A DNA stretch of 64,000 nucleotides from Microcaldota archaeon (GCA_021797895.1 JAJZYW010000002.1:1-64000); one strand, 5' to 3'. Positions 50,503-60,010 are shown, counted from the first letter of the stretch. The notes: generated by a model not told the origin, from the sequence alone. Made by a program: numbers and translations.

Positions 50503-50535
50503 TTTCCTCATTTTGTTAGTGAATAGTTTATCTTT
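50503..50535 (-). pseudogene. Remnant of the C-terminus of the 50761-52170 regulator (KINYSLTK*) within copy 1 of the duplication
   Basis: Minus-strand AAG ATA AAC TAT TCA CTA ACA AAA TGA matches the intact gene end AAG ATA AAC TAT TCA CTA AAA AAA TGA. Confidence 0.7.
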
Positions 50536-50705
50536 TGAAATGCGCTTGTCGTATGCGGCTTTCTCCTGTTATGCTGCGAAGTATGCCATTTATGCAAGAA
50601 CTGCATGATGGCAATTATGCGGTGGATGCAGATACACCGCAAAGCGCAGAAATGCTTAAAAACCCATGCTGTGATTGAATCTCAGTAAATTAATAGGTGA
50701 AAAAT

Positions 50706-50735
50706 ATGGATCCAGGACACGGAAGTACAGGCTGA
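50706..50735 (+). other. Collapsed 9-codon copy of the repeat peptide (MDPGHGSTG*)
   Basis: Same leader, start and stop context as 50318-50482 with internal repeat units missing. Confidence 0.7.
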
Positions 50736-50760
50736 ACATGCTTTTCTTGTTAGCTTTTAC

Positions 50761-52170
50761 TCATTTTTTTAGTGAATAGTTTATCTTCGGATATGCACTC
50801 TTTTCTCCGTACTCAATCAGTATTCTGTTCTGGTTGGAGTAATAGTTGTCGAATCTCCTGATTCCTATGCTGCCAGCTACGATATCAGACACTATTGATA
50901 TGCGTACCGCATCGCTTCCTGTGGATTCTTCTATGTCGTGCGACAGTCTGCTCGAATCGCCATCGTTGAAGATAGGCGAGATGTACAGGCCGCCCTCTAT
51001 GTCTGTTATGTCGCCTACGAAAGCATGCTTGTTTACTATGTTGCTTTCCCCTATTATGTTGCGTAGTATGCTCTTGATTCTTCCAGACCAATCGTTCTGG
51101 TTGTGCTTTGCGACATGGAATATCGCTTCATATTTCATCTGCAGCCCTGCAATGTTTATTGTCGGCCTTTTTATTATGCCCTGCTCAAGAAGCCGAAGGT
51201 AGGTGTACCTTGATGCTCCGCCTTCCAGCCCCAAGCCTGAATCCATCTCTGCAAAGCTGATTGAGGAATTCTGGTTCATCAGGCTCAGGACGTCGTACTC
51301 TCTTTTCCATATGGTTCCAGCTGTCTTTTTCGGCGAATCCTTTGTACGCCTGTATACTTTGGATTGCAGCATCTTCTCGAAGAATTCCTGCCTTAGTGGC
51401 ACGTAGCCGTACGTATTGTAGAAAAGTATCACCTTCCACTCCATGCTGTAGCCTGGAAGTATGCTTGAGCGCAGGTTGTACAGCATCTCCTTTGCCCTGT
51501 CTATGCTGTTCTCAACAAGGACGTACATGAAGAGGTCGTAGTCCCCCTTTGTTAGAGCTGCGAACTGGACCATCGGCTCGGATTCTACAGCTGCCTTTAT
51601 CTCCTCAAATTGGGGCTTCTTATCAAGGAACTTCGCGTTCACTATATAGTATACGTATCCAAGCTTCTCTACGTTTATCTCAAGTGTATATTTTATACCG
51701 AGCTTCTTTTCTAGGGCGAGTATGCTGTACCGCGTCCTTGGCTGCGACCAGCCCAGCATCTTGCCAAGATACTGCTGCGATATCCTCGAATTCATGCTGA
51801 GAGCCTGCAGTATAAACAAATCACGCTCGTCAAGCTTGGGCTGGATGATTTGAGCCTCAGAATCGTTTCTCACGGATCCCTCTTGCTGCAGCCCTGCCTG
51901 ATCCGCATACCTCGCTTTGTCAACACGCTGCCTTCTTGCCTGGTATCTGTGCCTTGCAGGTATGAAGAGGCCGCTCTGATTTATCCTGCCAAGGTACCTG
52001 CTTTTCCTGACGCTGCTCTCAGTATCTGCATCTCTTATTGCTAAACGTTCGTATACGCAATAGCTCCCGTTTATAAGCCTTATCTCGATATTTGGGCTGT
52101 ATTCCCTCTGCAAAGCCTCGAACGCAGCCCTTATCGGCTCCGGCGCTGAGTCTATCACCCTTGTCATCAT
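50761..52170 (-). CDS. Large Lrp/AsnC-like regulator with two winged-helix regions
   Basis: LDERDLFILQALSMNSRISQQYLGKMLGWSQPRTRYSILALEKKLGI and REYDVLSLMNQNSSISFAEMDSGLGLEGGASRYTYLRLLEQGII, with RAM-like segments. Confidence 0.75.
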   Translation of the reverse strand: MMTRVIDSAPEPIRAAFEALQREYSPNIEIRLINGSYCVYERLAIRDADTESSVRKSRYLGRINQSGLFIPARHRYQARRQRVDKARYADQAGLQQEGSVRNDSEAQIIQPKLDERDLFILQALSMNSRISQQYLGKMLGWSQPRTRYSILALEKKLGIKYTLEINVEKLGYVYYIVNAKFLDKKPQFEEIKAAVESEPMVQFAALTKGDYDLFMYVLVENSIDRAKEMLYNLRSSILPGYSMEWKVILFYNTYGYVPLRQEFFEKMLQSKVYRRTKDSPKKTAGTIWKREYDVLSLMNQNSSISFAEMDSGLGLEGGASRYTYLRLLEQGIIKRPTINIAGLQMKYEAIFHVAKHNQNDWSGRIKSILRNIIGESNIVNKHAFVGDITDIEGGLYISPIFNDGDSSRLSHDIEESTGSDAVRISIVSDIVAGSIGIRRFDNYYSNQNRILIEYGEKSAYPKINYSLKK

Positions 52171-52340
52171 ATCCCTTATGTATTAATATATTTCGCTAAG
52201 ATATAATAAATATACTATTTAATTATTAACTATTATACGTCTTATCATTGCTTAATAAATTATATTTTTTTATAGAATATGAATTATAGTTAGTTTAGTT
52301 AGCCAGATAAAGCATTCTCCGTTGGAAAAAACAGTAGTGC

Positions 52341-52352
52341 TATTTATAAAAG
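52341..52352 (+). promoter_or_regulatory. TATA box for the 52374 hairpin RNA
   Basis: tatttataaaag about 25-30 nt upstream of 52374. Confidence 0.6.
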
Positions 52353-52373
52353 CTTCTTCATATTATCAATCAA

Positions 52374-52484
52374 GCAGGGGTTTGGTGGACATGGCAAATT
52401 ATATGAACGACTTCGATGTCATTCTACCCTCGACTAATCCTGGTTGTATCACTGTTTCCAACCTCCACCAGCCCTGCCTTTTTT
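52374..52484 (+). ncRNA. Candidate structured RNA or attenuator-like leader with T-run terminator
   Basis: GCAGGG(gtt)TGGTGGA ... TCCACCA(g)CCCTGC closes a ~104-nt hairpin (13 bp with small internal loop), followed by CCTTTTTTG; overlaps a 33-codon ORF 52391-52492. Confidence 0.5.
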
Positions 52485-52504
52485 GCGTTTAATTGGTGGT
52501 TTGG

Positions 52505-52762
52505 ATGCACGTATGGGAAATAAAGTTTGTGCTGTCCCTTCCCGTTTTGGGAAAGTGGGCAAGGAAGAAGCGCGACAAGTGGGTTTTTGAGGACGACCCG
52601 AACAATAAGCGCCCTGTTGTAGGGATTGCGCTCAGCAAGATTGCATTCATGTACGTGTGGGGCGACATGCCGATAAAGGATCAGCTCAGCGAGTACGACT
52701 TCAAGAGGTTCCTTGAATACAACAACATAACTGAGTATGATCTTCCTGAGAAGTACAGGTAA
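52505..52762 (+). CDS. Conserved-looking hypothetical protein
   Basis: MHVWEIKFVLSLPVLGKWARKKRDKWVFEDDPNNKRPVVGIALSKIAFMYVWGDMPIKDQLSEYDFKRFLEYNNITEYDLPEKYR with ggtggtttgg upstream. Confidence 0.6.
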   Translation: MHVWEIKFVLSLPVLGKWARKKRDKWVFEDDPNNKRPVVGIALSKIAFMYVWGDMPIKDQLSEYDFKRFLEYNNITEYDLPEKYR

Positions 52763-52781
52763 TATTAAATGGGTGGGGAGC

Positions 52782-53099
52782 ATGGGCAGTACTAAAAACA
52801 CCAGAAGCAACGGAAACCTTGTCGAGACGACAAGGTCTGGGAAGAGGTTCTACAGGCTCTATTTTATTAAGCCCCCAATAAAGGCTGAAATGGAAGACCT
52901 CGGCGACGAGCTGATAAGGATGAACGAGGTAGAGGAGGTTTTCCTTACAGATGGCGACTATGGCTATGTCGTCAAGGCGCGCTTTGACGAGGAGAAGGAG
53001 CCCTCAAACGTGGAGCGCTTCCTGCAGAAGCGCCTTGGGAACCGCTACGGCAAGGTTACTGCTTTTGACAAGTACGGTCCGGTGCGCAGGATGCAGTAA
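52782..53099 (+). CDS. Hypothetical ferredoxin-fold-like protein
   Basis: 105 aa from ATG 52782; beta-alpha-beta pattern RFYRLYFIKPPIKAEMEDLGDELIRMNEVEEVFLTDGDYGYVVKARF. Confidence 0.6.
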   Translation: MGSTKNTRSNGNLVETTRSGKRFYRLYFIKPPIKAEMEDLGDELIRMNEVEEVFLTDGDYGYVVKARFDEEKEPSNVERFLQKRLGNRYGKVTAFDKYGPVRRMQ

Positions 53100-53169
53100 T
53101 TGGAGGGCGCGACACCGCGTTTCCGGCAACGCATAAATATTCTTTAAGCCGATATGATTTTGTGATAGC

Positions 53170-53376
53170 ATGGCAGCCAAGAAGGCTTCTGCGAAGAAAA
53201 GCATACATAGAAAAGTTGAAAAATCTAAAAAGGAGTACAGGAAGCATGACGCACACAAGGAGATCTACAACAAGGAGTACCATGAGGTAAAGTACTCTGA
53301 GGAGCACAGGTGCCCGGTGTGCGGCAGCAGGATAGACGAGAACGGAATGTGCGCCTGCGGCGCGGGAGGCTCCTGA
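53170..53376 (+). CDS. Small zinc-ribbon protein
   Basis: Lys-rich N-terminus; HRCPVCGSRIDENGMCACG. Confidence 0.65.
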   Translation: MAAKKASAKKSIHRKVEKSKKEYRKHDAHKEIYNKEYHEVKYSEEHRCPVCGSRIDENGMCACGAGGS

Positions 53377-53416
53377 GAGCCCCTTACGCCCAAGCTTTAT
53401 AAATCCCTTATTTTTG

Positions 53417-54325
53417 CTATACTACCCTTCTTGCCTGGACCATCGAGTCTATTGAGGTTATTGGGGCTGAGCTCTCCTCTATCTCCTGCATCGATGGGTA
53501 GTAGTCTTCGTAGTTGCTTATGTTCGCGCTTATCCTCTCCCCATATGAAGGAGTAAGGGAATTCTTGTAGAATATGCCCAGCGGTATCTTCTCGTCCGAA
53601 GGATAGGCAAGCTTTATGGCCTGGTTCATCTTCTCTATAACCTCCGACTGGTCCTTGACCTCGTAGTCCACCTTAGCCTCGTAAACGCGCTCCTTGTACC
53701 ATTCGTTTGTGTTTATGTCGTTGTAGGTTGGGCAGGGCTGCAGCATGTCGACAAATGCCATGCCCTTGTGCTGTATAGCCTGTTTTATTATCTCCTTTGA
53801 GAGAGGTATGTTGTAGGCGAAAGTCCTGGCCACGAACGTGTATCCTGAGGATATCGCGAGCGCTATCGGGTTTATCGGGTCGTTTATGTTCGGCTCTGGC
53901 AGCGACTTTGTCTTCTCGCCACGCTTTAGCGTTGGCGACGCCTGCCCTTTAGTGAGGCCGTAGACGCCGTTGTTGTGTACTATTATTGTCATGTTGACGT
54001 TCCTCCTGCCTGCGCTGACGAAGTGCCCCACCCCTATGCCGAACGTGTCACCATCTCCTGCATCCACTACAACATTGAGCTTCGGGTTTGAGAGCTTTAT
54101 CCCTACGGCAAACGCCAGAGCTCTTCCGTGAAGCGTGTGCACCCCGGCTATCGGACCTGAAACGAAGTGAGGAAGCTTCCCGGAGCAGCCTATCCCTGAC
54201 ACGAGAACCGCGTCAGTGTAGTCTAGCTTCAGCTCAGAGAGCGCGCTTTCCACAGATCTAAGTATGCCGAAGTCCCCGCACCCGGGGCACCAGTCGTTGA
54301 ATTCAAGCTGCTCATTTACCTTCAT
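53417..54325 (-). CDS. korB: 2-oxoacid:ferredoxin oxidoreductase subunit beta
   Basis: [52 protein letters not shown]. Confidence 0.95.
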   Translation of the reverse strand: MKVNEQLEFNDWCPGCGDFGILRSVESALSELKLDYTDAVLVSGIGCSGKLPHFVSGPIAGVHTLHGRALAFAVGIKLSNPKLNVVVDAGDGDTFGIGVGHFVSAGRRNVNMTIIVHNNGVYGLTKGQASPTLKRGEKTKSLPEPNINDPINPIALAISSGYTFVARTFAYNIPLSKEIIKQAIQHKGMAFVDMLQPCPTYNDINTNEWYKERVYEAKVDYEVKDQSEVIEKMNQAIKLAYPSDEKIPLGIFYKNSLTPSYGERISANISNYEDYYPSMQEIEESSAPITSIDSMVQARRVV

Positions 54326-56186
54326 TCAAAACCACCTTCTTAGTATCATTCTTTACCACGTCGCTGATTGAGCTCACGACCTCGTCCTTTGTCATCGGGC
54401 GGCCGTTCCACTTCAGCACGTAGTGCGTAGGCTTTATGCCTGTATTCTCGGTGAGCAGGCGTGCGCCCTGCGCAGTGTAGTTGTTCTCCATCGCTATGAT
54501 CCTCTTCTTTCCTGAAAGGAGCTTTGCCATCAGTTCAGACGGATACGGGCTGAAGAGCCTCACCTGCACCATCTGCACGCTTATGCCCTTTGCCTTGAGC
54601 TCTTCCATCGCGTCGAGTATGGCGCCCTTTGGAGAGCCCCACGTCAGTATTACAGTATCGGAGGAGCCAACCGAGTTTGCCATCTGGTTCTCCTGAAGCA
54701 CCTTGAAGACAAGCTGCCCTTTCTTGATCCTCTTCTCGTACATGGCGATCCTGTTCTCTGATTCCTCTGTTATGTGGCCGTACTCGTTGTGCTCATCTCC
54801 AGTATAGTACATATGCGCGTGGCCTAGCGGTGCCCTTGGCGAGATTCCGTCTTCTGTCAGCTCGAATCTCTTGTAATTCTCTGGGTCACCGGGAGAAATC
54901 AGCTTTCCGCGCTCTATCTTGAACTTGCCCGAGGTTATCGTCTCCTCGTCCATCACAGCATATGCGTTTGCGAGCGTCTTCTCTATTATGTGGATAGCGG
55001 GGGTCTGGCAAAGCTCAGCAAGGTTAAGCGCCATTACTGCGTCGCTGAATACCTCTGCGTGGTCTCCTGAAGCTATGACAATCCTAGTGAATTCGCCGTG
55101 TCCTACATTGACAGCAAGAAGCAGGTCCGACTGTCCGCTTCTGGTAGGCAGGCCTGTTGCAGGCGAGCCCCTCATGTAGTACGTCACGAGAACGGGCACC
55201 TCGTTCATTCCTGCCCAAGAGATCCCCTCGTTCATTAGCGAGAAGCCAGGACCGGATGTGGCGGTTGCAGCCCTTGCGCCGGTGAGCGCGGCTCCGTTTG
55301 CAGCGTTTATCGCTGCGAGCTCGTCCTCTGTCTGGAGCACGACTACGCCGCGCGTCTTTCCGTCGGAAGTCTTGAGCACCTGATTCGCTTCTATGTATGT
55401 GCTCTCGTCAGAAGCAGGGGTTATTGGATAGTATGACTGGAACGACAGGCCACCGTAAAGCTTGCCTATCGCGGATATGGTGTTGCCGTCAAGCTGCACC
55501 CTGTGCCCTTTGATTGGGAGCTCCTTGAGGTTGTAGCTGTTCTGGACGGATTTGAAGCCTGCCTGCGCTGCCAGCGTGTCGAGCTCGGCAATCTTTGCGT
55601 TCTTGAAGGTAGATTTTATCGCATCAAGAAGATACTTCTGATTGAGGCCGAGAAGACCGAAGGAAGCGCCCGCGCAGAGCATGTTCCTCGCCTTCTCTGC
55701 CACGAAAGGATCCATCTTGAGCTGGTTTATAATATCTTTCATCAGTGGCCCGTAGTCTATGCCTATGCACTTTACGCCCTTCTTTTCGAGAAACTTGACC
55801 ACATCCGCAATGGATATGCCGAGGCCAGCCTTCTCAAGAATTGCTGCAGCCTTGACGGCTATCTCAGGCTCAAGGGAGCGCACCTTGTCAATCGTCATCG
55901 CTTCTACTCCCTTGTCGTATATCAGGAAGTCGGTAACCTCGTCATAATGCTGAAATATCGTCTCGGCGTCGAATGTCGCGAGTATGTTTACAGTGCTGTT
56001 GACGCTGTGCTGCGGGCTGTCGCTCAGCAGCACGTTGAAGTAGCTGTGCCTTCCTTTTATGTTTGAGAAGTACTCCCTGCTCCCGAAAATATAATACCCT
56101 GCGCGGGCTACTGCAGCTCCGAAAACGTTGGCGGACGTATCCACTCCGAGTCCCTGGGCTCCGCCTATCATCCAGCTCAATCTCAT
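54312..56186 (-). CDS. korA: 2-oxoacid:ferredoxin oxidoreductase subunit alpha (gamma-alpha fusion)
   Basis: N-terminal gamma domain [64 protein letters not shown]. Confidence 0.95.
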   Translation of the reverse strand: MRLSWMIGGAQGLGVDTSANVFGAAVARAGYYIFGSREYFSNIKGRHSYFNVLLSDSPQHSVNSTVNILATFDAETIFQHYDEVTDFLIYDKGVEAMTIDKVRSLEPEIAVKAAAILEKAGLGISIADVVKFLEKKGVKCIGIDYGPLMKDIINQLKMDPFVAEKARNMLCAGASFGLLGLNQKYLLDAIKSTFKNAKIAELDTLAAQAGFKSVQNSYNLKELPIKGHRVQLDGNTISAIGKLYGGLSFQSYYPITPASDESTYIEANQVLKTSDGKTRGVVVLQTEDELAAINAANGAALTGARAATATSGPGFSLMNEGISWAGMNEVPVLVTYYMRGSPATGLPTRSGQSDLLLAVNVGHGEFTRIVIASGDHAEVFSDAVMALNLAELCQTPAIHIIEKTLANAYAVMDEETITSGKFKIERGKLISPGDPENYKRFELTEDGISPRAPLGHAHMYYTGDEHNEYGHITEESENRIAMYEKRIKKGQLVFKVLQENQMANSVGSSDTVILTWGSPKGAILDAMEELKAKGISVQMVQVRLFSPYPSELMAKLLSGKKRIIAMENNYTAQGARLLTENTGIKPTHYVLKWNGRPMTKDEVVSSISDVVKNDTKKVVLNEGK

Positions 56187-56327
56187 AAAGACACCGATGC
56201 GCTTACTCTTTTAATCTTTATAAAGCAATCGGAAAAATATCTGTTCCGATGGTGCGGTTGTTGGCAGTGTAGGCGCATAAAGGGATTTTCTGGCAAGCAA
56301 TTTAGTTGTTTGATTTGAGCCCAAAGC

Positions 56328-56936
56328 ATGGAGATCATAGACATTTCAACAGAGATAAGCGAACGCATGACAATATATCCTGGAAATCCAGGCGTCAGCA
56401 TAAAGACCAGGCGCAACGCAGACGGATTTGCAGTATCAGAGCTTCGCATAGGCAGCCACACGGGCACGCACATGGATGCACCATACCACGTCTTCGACTC
56501 TGGAAAAAGAGCTGGCGGCACAAAACTTGAGAAGCTGTATGGAAGGTGCAGGGTCCTAGACCTTACAAAAGTCAAGGGTTCGATAGAAGCAGACGACATA
56601 AGGGTATTCAGGATAAGGAGAGGGGAGATAATACTCCTAAAGACAAGGAACTCACTGATCAAAAGCAAAAGGTTCAGGAAGGATTTCGTCTACATAGGGA
56701 AGAGCGCGGCAAAGCTTCTTGCAGAATCAGGAGCAAATGCGATTGGGGTTGACTACCTCAGCGTCGAGAAGTTTGGTGCAAAGCCCGAATCGCACAGGAT
56801 ACTCCTCAGTAAAATGGCGGTCTTCGAGGGGCTGTCGCTCAGCAATATAAAGCCAGGCAGCTACCTTTTCATCGGCTTTCCTATCAAGATTGGCATAGAT
56901 GCAGCTCCAGTGAGGGCTGTCCTGATTAAAAATTAG
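56328..56936 (+). CDS. Cyclase/kynurenine formamidase family hydrolase
   Basis: IDISTEISERMTIYPGNP, GSHTGTHMDAPYHVFDSG. Confidence 0.93.
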   Translation: MEIIDISTEISERMTIYPGNPGVSIKTRRNADGFAVSELRIGSHTGTHMDAPYHVFDSGKRAGGTKLEKLYGRCRVLDLTKVKGSIEADDIRVFRIRRGEIILLKTRNSLIKSKRFRKDFVYIGKSAAKLLAESGANAIGVDYLSVEKFGAKPESHRILLSKMAVFEGLSLSNIKPGSYLFIGFPIKIGIDAAPVRAVLIKN

Positions 56937-56944
56937 CAATCCAG

Positions 56945-58030
56945 TCACACAAACTCGACATCGGTAACGTCAAGCTCCGCTACCCTGCATTGTATGCCGA
57001 GAAGCTGCGAAAGGCTGGGCTTGGTCCTGCCATCGTCGCCGCTGACAAACTCTTTTATGTAAGTTCCGTGCTCGGCTAGAAGAGACATCCTGAAGCCTTC
57101 ATCGCTTATATTGGTGAACTCTATATTGTCAACGGCCCTTACCCTGACGATGTCTGAGCGCCTGTGTGCCACCCTGTTCGGCGTGCGCTGCTCCAGCTCT
57201 ATAGGCGCCAGCCCGGATATCGCTTCAAGCTTTTCCCTCTCGACCTGCGCTTCCGATGAAACAACAGCTTCGTACCTCTTCATAGCCTTTGAGGTGTCTA
57301 CGCGCAGAGCCTCCTGCCTGCCGGATGCGGCGAGGCCGAGAGCTTCTACATCGCCCGATGAAGCAATCTCCTTTGAAGCTTCAGCAAGATCTACAGTGCG
57401 CCTCTTTGGCGAGAGTATCTCTATCGCGAAAGGCCTGCCGGTGCCGAGCATGCGCACATCTATATCCTCCCTGCCCAGGGCGTGGAGCTTGCTTCCGGCG
57501 CCTTCGCACATCCTTATCAGCGGCGCTGCTATCCTCTCCTCAACGCTGCTTGGATACATCCTGCCTGTGAAGCCGCACTCCTTGCAGCCGCGGCCGGAGC
57601 ATTTCCTGCAGAGCCACTTTGACTGTGGCATGGCGCGCGACTTCTTGACGTATCGCCCGCTGAAGAATGCGGAGGAAACGCGAAGCTCAATCCTTTCGTT
57701 TATTGTGTCAACTGTCGCAATTATGTCAGGATCTACAGGTGTCGCAGTCTTGCCTGTCCGCTTCTCTAGCCCTTCACCGACGTATATCTCAAGGGCTTTC
57801 TTGATTCCCTGCTTGTTTTCTGACAGCCTTGCATCAGCGTCGATTACCTTCTTGCGTATGAATGCACCAAGCCAGAAGGTAGAGAATTCATATTCTGATA
57901 CTGCCTTTACTGCCATGTCCAGATATGAGCTGAACTTGTCCGAAAGCCCCATGCATGCTTCGCATCCGCTACCCTCTGATGCCTCAGATTCCAGACCGAG
58001 CCTTGCCGAGCAACTCTCGCAAAGACGCAT
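56945..58030 (-). CDS. pus10: tRNA pseudouridine synthase Pus10
   Basis: CXXC clusters, GREDIDVRMLGTGRPFAIEI, KWLCRKCSGRGCKECGFTGRMYPSSVEERIA. Confidence 0.93.
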   Translation of the reverse strand: MRLCESCSARLGLESEASEGSGCEACMGLSDKFSSYLDMAVKAVSEYEFSTFWLGAFIRKKVIDADARLSENKQGIKKALEIYVGEGLEKRTGKTATPVDPDIIATVDTINERIELRVSSAFFSGRYVKKSRAMPQSKWLCRKCSGRGCKECGFTGRMYPSSVEERIAAPLIRMCEGAGSKLHALGREDIDVRMLGTGRPFAIEILSPKRRTVDLAEASKEIASSGDVEALGLAASGRQEALRVDTSKAMKRYEAVVSSEAQVEREKLEAISGLAPIELEQRTPNRVAHRRSDIVRVRAVDNIEFTNISDEGFRMSLLAEHGTYIKEFVSGDDGRTKPSLSQLLGIQCRVAELDVTDVEFV

Positions 58031-58069
58031 AAATGCACCATTTTAATATATGCGCTGGAAATTAAATCC

Positions 58070-59110
58070 GTGAAACTCCAACGTGCTTATATATACGCCG
58101 CACTGGTTATTATTGCTGTCGCAGCTGCAGCGTTGCTTTTTGCAGCGTCGCAGCCACACCACACCGCAAGGAATGCAGGCATAGTCTTCGGCGCTGATGG
58201 AGGCAGCATGAACTACTCGCAGATGGCATTCGCGAGGAGCATGGGCATAGGGTATGACAGGCTCGACATAGAGATGAACAACTCGTTCCACAGCTATGTG
58301 GAGAACCTCACCAGTAACAACATAAGCGTGCTCGGCATAATAGACTACAGGACGATGAACGTCAGCTTTTCTTCAAAAAACGGCGCGCTAGAGTGTGTAT
58401 CAAACTGCAACTGGACGCTAAGTGAATGGAACAGCACAGTATCAAACGTTATACGCGCATATCCAATGATACACGTCTGGGAGATATGGAACGAGCCGCA
58501 GTTCCCTGAATTCCAGGATGGATTTAACAATGGCAGCGTCCACAACTACTACTTAATGCTGAAAAGCGCTTATACGAGGATAAAGGCTTACGACCCGAAA
58601 GATACAGTACTCTGCCTTGGCGGCGACAACATATACGAGGGAGGAGGAACTCCTTGGATGTACGGCTATTACTGGGCTGAGCAGCTGTGGGGCTACGGCG
58701 CAGGAAAGTACTGCAGCGCGATATCCCTTCATGCTTATACTGGATTTGAGTACCTCCCGAGCCAGGTGCCTTACGGCAGCTCCAGAAGCGTAGGAAGCAT
58801 TTTCAACCAGTCGCTCTCGATGTACGAGAATCTTACAGGAAAGCCGATCTGGATAACCGAGGTTGGGATGCCTTCCAATAACCTCACGGGGATTGCCCCG
58901 GGCCTGGCAAGCTCCTACGCAAAACAGAGCGAATTCCTCAACCAGTCATTTGATCTGTTTGCGTCGAAACCATACGTTGCCGGTATATTCTGGTTCAACA
59001 TAAACGGCTACATTGACAAGCCGTACAACCTGAGCATGGGGCTTTTTACAAGGAACTTCACCCCCAAGCCCGCGCTCTACGCCTTCCGCAGCCAGGAGGA
59101 TAGAAATTAA
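58070..59110 (+). CDS. Signal-anchored glycoside hydrolase-like protein (TIM-barrel, clan GH-A type)
   Basis: N-terminal TM; HVWEIWNEPQFPEFQDG (acid/base NEP) and KPIWITEVGMPSNN (nucleophile-like). Confidence 0.85.
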   Translation: MKLQRAYIYAALVIIAVAAAALLFAASQPHHTARNAGIVFGADGGSMNYSQMAFARSMGIGYDRLDIEMNNSFHSYVENLTSNNISVLGIIDYRTMNVSFSSKNGALECVSNCNWTLSEWNSTVSNVIRAYPMIHVWEIWNEPQFPEFQDGFNNGSVHNYYLMLKSAYTRIKAYDPKDTVLCLGGDNIYEGGGTPWMYGYYWAEQLWGYGAGKYCSAISLHAYTGFEYLPSQVPYGSSRSVGSIFNQSLSMYENLTGKPIWITEVGMPSNNLTGIAPGLASSYAKQSEFLNQSFDLFASKPYVAGIFWFNINGYIDKPYNLSMGLFTRNFTPKPALYAFRSQEDRN

Positions 59111-59151
59111 TATCTTTAATGCTGTTATAATATTGTTATAAAGGTGTAACT

Positions 59152-59328
59152 ATGGCTACTTGCGCTTCGTGCGGCAAAAACATCAAGAAGGGCACCTGGT
59201 GCTTTACATGCAATGACTGCTATTCCGTGTACTGCCAGGACTGCGGGTATACAAAGAAGAATGAAGAGGACAAATATGTCTGCCTCAACTGCGGTGCTGA
59301 GATGCAGTACGGCATTGCAAACTACTGA
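59152..59328 (+). CDS. 58-aa Cys-rich zinc-finger protein (below ORF track cutoff)
   Basis: MATCASCGKNIKKGTWCFTCNDCYSVYCQDCGYTKKNEEDKYVCLNCGAEMQYGIANY*; five CxxC motifs. Confidence 0.75.
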   Translation: MATCASCGKNIKKGTWCFTCNDCYSVYCQDCGYTKKNEEDKYVCLNCGAEMQYGIANY

Positions 59329-59350
59329 TGCAACGACACTGCGCCGCGGC

Positions 59351-60010
59351 TCACTTCTCTTTTACATTGCTCATCAGGGTAGTGTCCTTGTACCTCCATA
59401 GGTACAGCGAGGCTATCGACCTGTAGGGCTTCCATTTCGCGGATATTGCGGCTAGCTTCTCCTTTGAAGGGGGCTTCCTAAGCTTATAAGCCTTGATTAC
59501 AGCGTTGCGAAGGCCCAGGTCGTCCATCGCGAAGACGTCAGGCCTTCCCAGGCTGAACATCAGGAACATCTCGGCTGTCCAGCGACCGATTCCCTTAACC
59601 TTGGTTAGCTCAGCCACCACCTCATCGTCAGGCTTCTCCTTCAGCGATTCGAGCTCTACAAGCCCGTTCTCAAGCTTAAAGCAGAGGTCCTTTATGTAGG
59701 AGTATTTCTGCGGGCTTATCCCCGCATTGCGTATGAAGCTTTCTTCAGCCTTGAGGAACTGGCGCGGCGTTGGAAGCTTCCCCTTGTAAAGCCCCTTGAA
59801 CCTCCTGAGTATAGCCTCGGCAGCCTTCCCCGCAAGCTGCTGGAACACTATCGATTCGACCAGTGCGCTGTAATAATCAGACTCAAGCTCAAGCCACTTC
59901 ACGCTTGTGCCGGAGATTATCCTAGCAATAACAGGATCGCGTTTCATAAGGTACTCTGTGCCCTTCTTCCAGAATGACCTGCTTGACAGCGCACCGTTCC
60001 CAAAAGCCAT
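59351..60010 (-). CDS. HhH-GPD DNA glycosylase (AlkA-like)
   Basis: ELTKVKGIGRWTAEMFLMFSLGRPDVFAMDDLGLRNAV: helix-hairpin-helix plus catalytic Asp. Confidence 0.95.
   Translation of the reverse strand: MAFGNGALSSRSFWKKGTEYLMKRDPVIARIISGTSVKWLELESDYYSALVESIVFQQLAGKAAEAILRRFKGLYKGKLPTPRQFLKAEESFIRNAGISPQKYSYIKDLCFKLENGLVELESLKEKPDDEVVAELTKVKGIGRWTAEMFLMFSLGRPDVFAMDDLGLRNAVIKAYKLRKPPSKEKLAAISAKWKPYRSIASLYLWRYKDTTLMSNVKEK

Larger units (their letters stand above)
50255..50790. repeat. Duplicated locus: copy 1 about 50255-50535, copy 2 about 50643-50790
   Basis: agcgcagaaatgcttaaaaac(t/c)catgctgtgat, cagt(g/a)aattaataggtgaaaaatATGGATCCAGGA, and ttagtgaatagtttatctt are shared by both copies in the same order. 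Confidence 0.88.

Noticed and set aside
50302-50511. Minus-strand ORF MRKSQQEKSVQPVSPRPGSSLPSPTKPVL... with Pro-rich repeats
   Set aside because: Antisense shadow of the plus-strand repeat peptide; the plus strand has the gene-like aggtgaaaaatATG context conserved in both copies, so the minus ORF is not called.
45320-52435. Shared 13-mer CATTCTACCCTCG after tRNA-Phe (45324) and in the hairpin RNA (52421) as possible attachment-site pair
   Set aside because: Matches of this length are expected by chance in 64 kb; no integrase gene and flanks do not extend the match.
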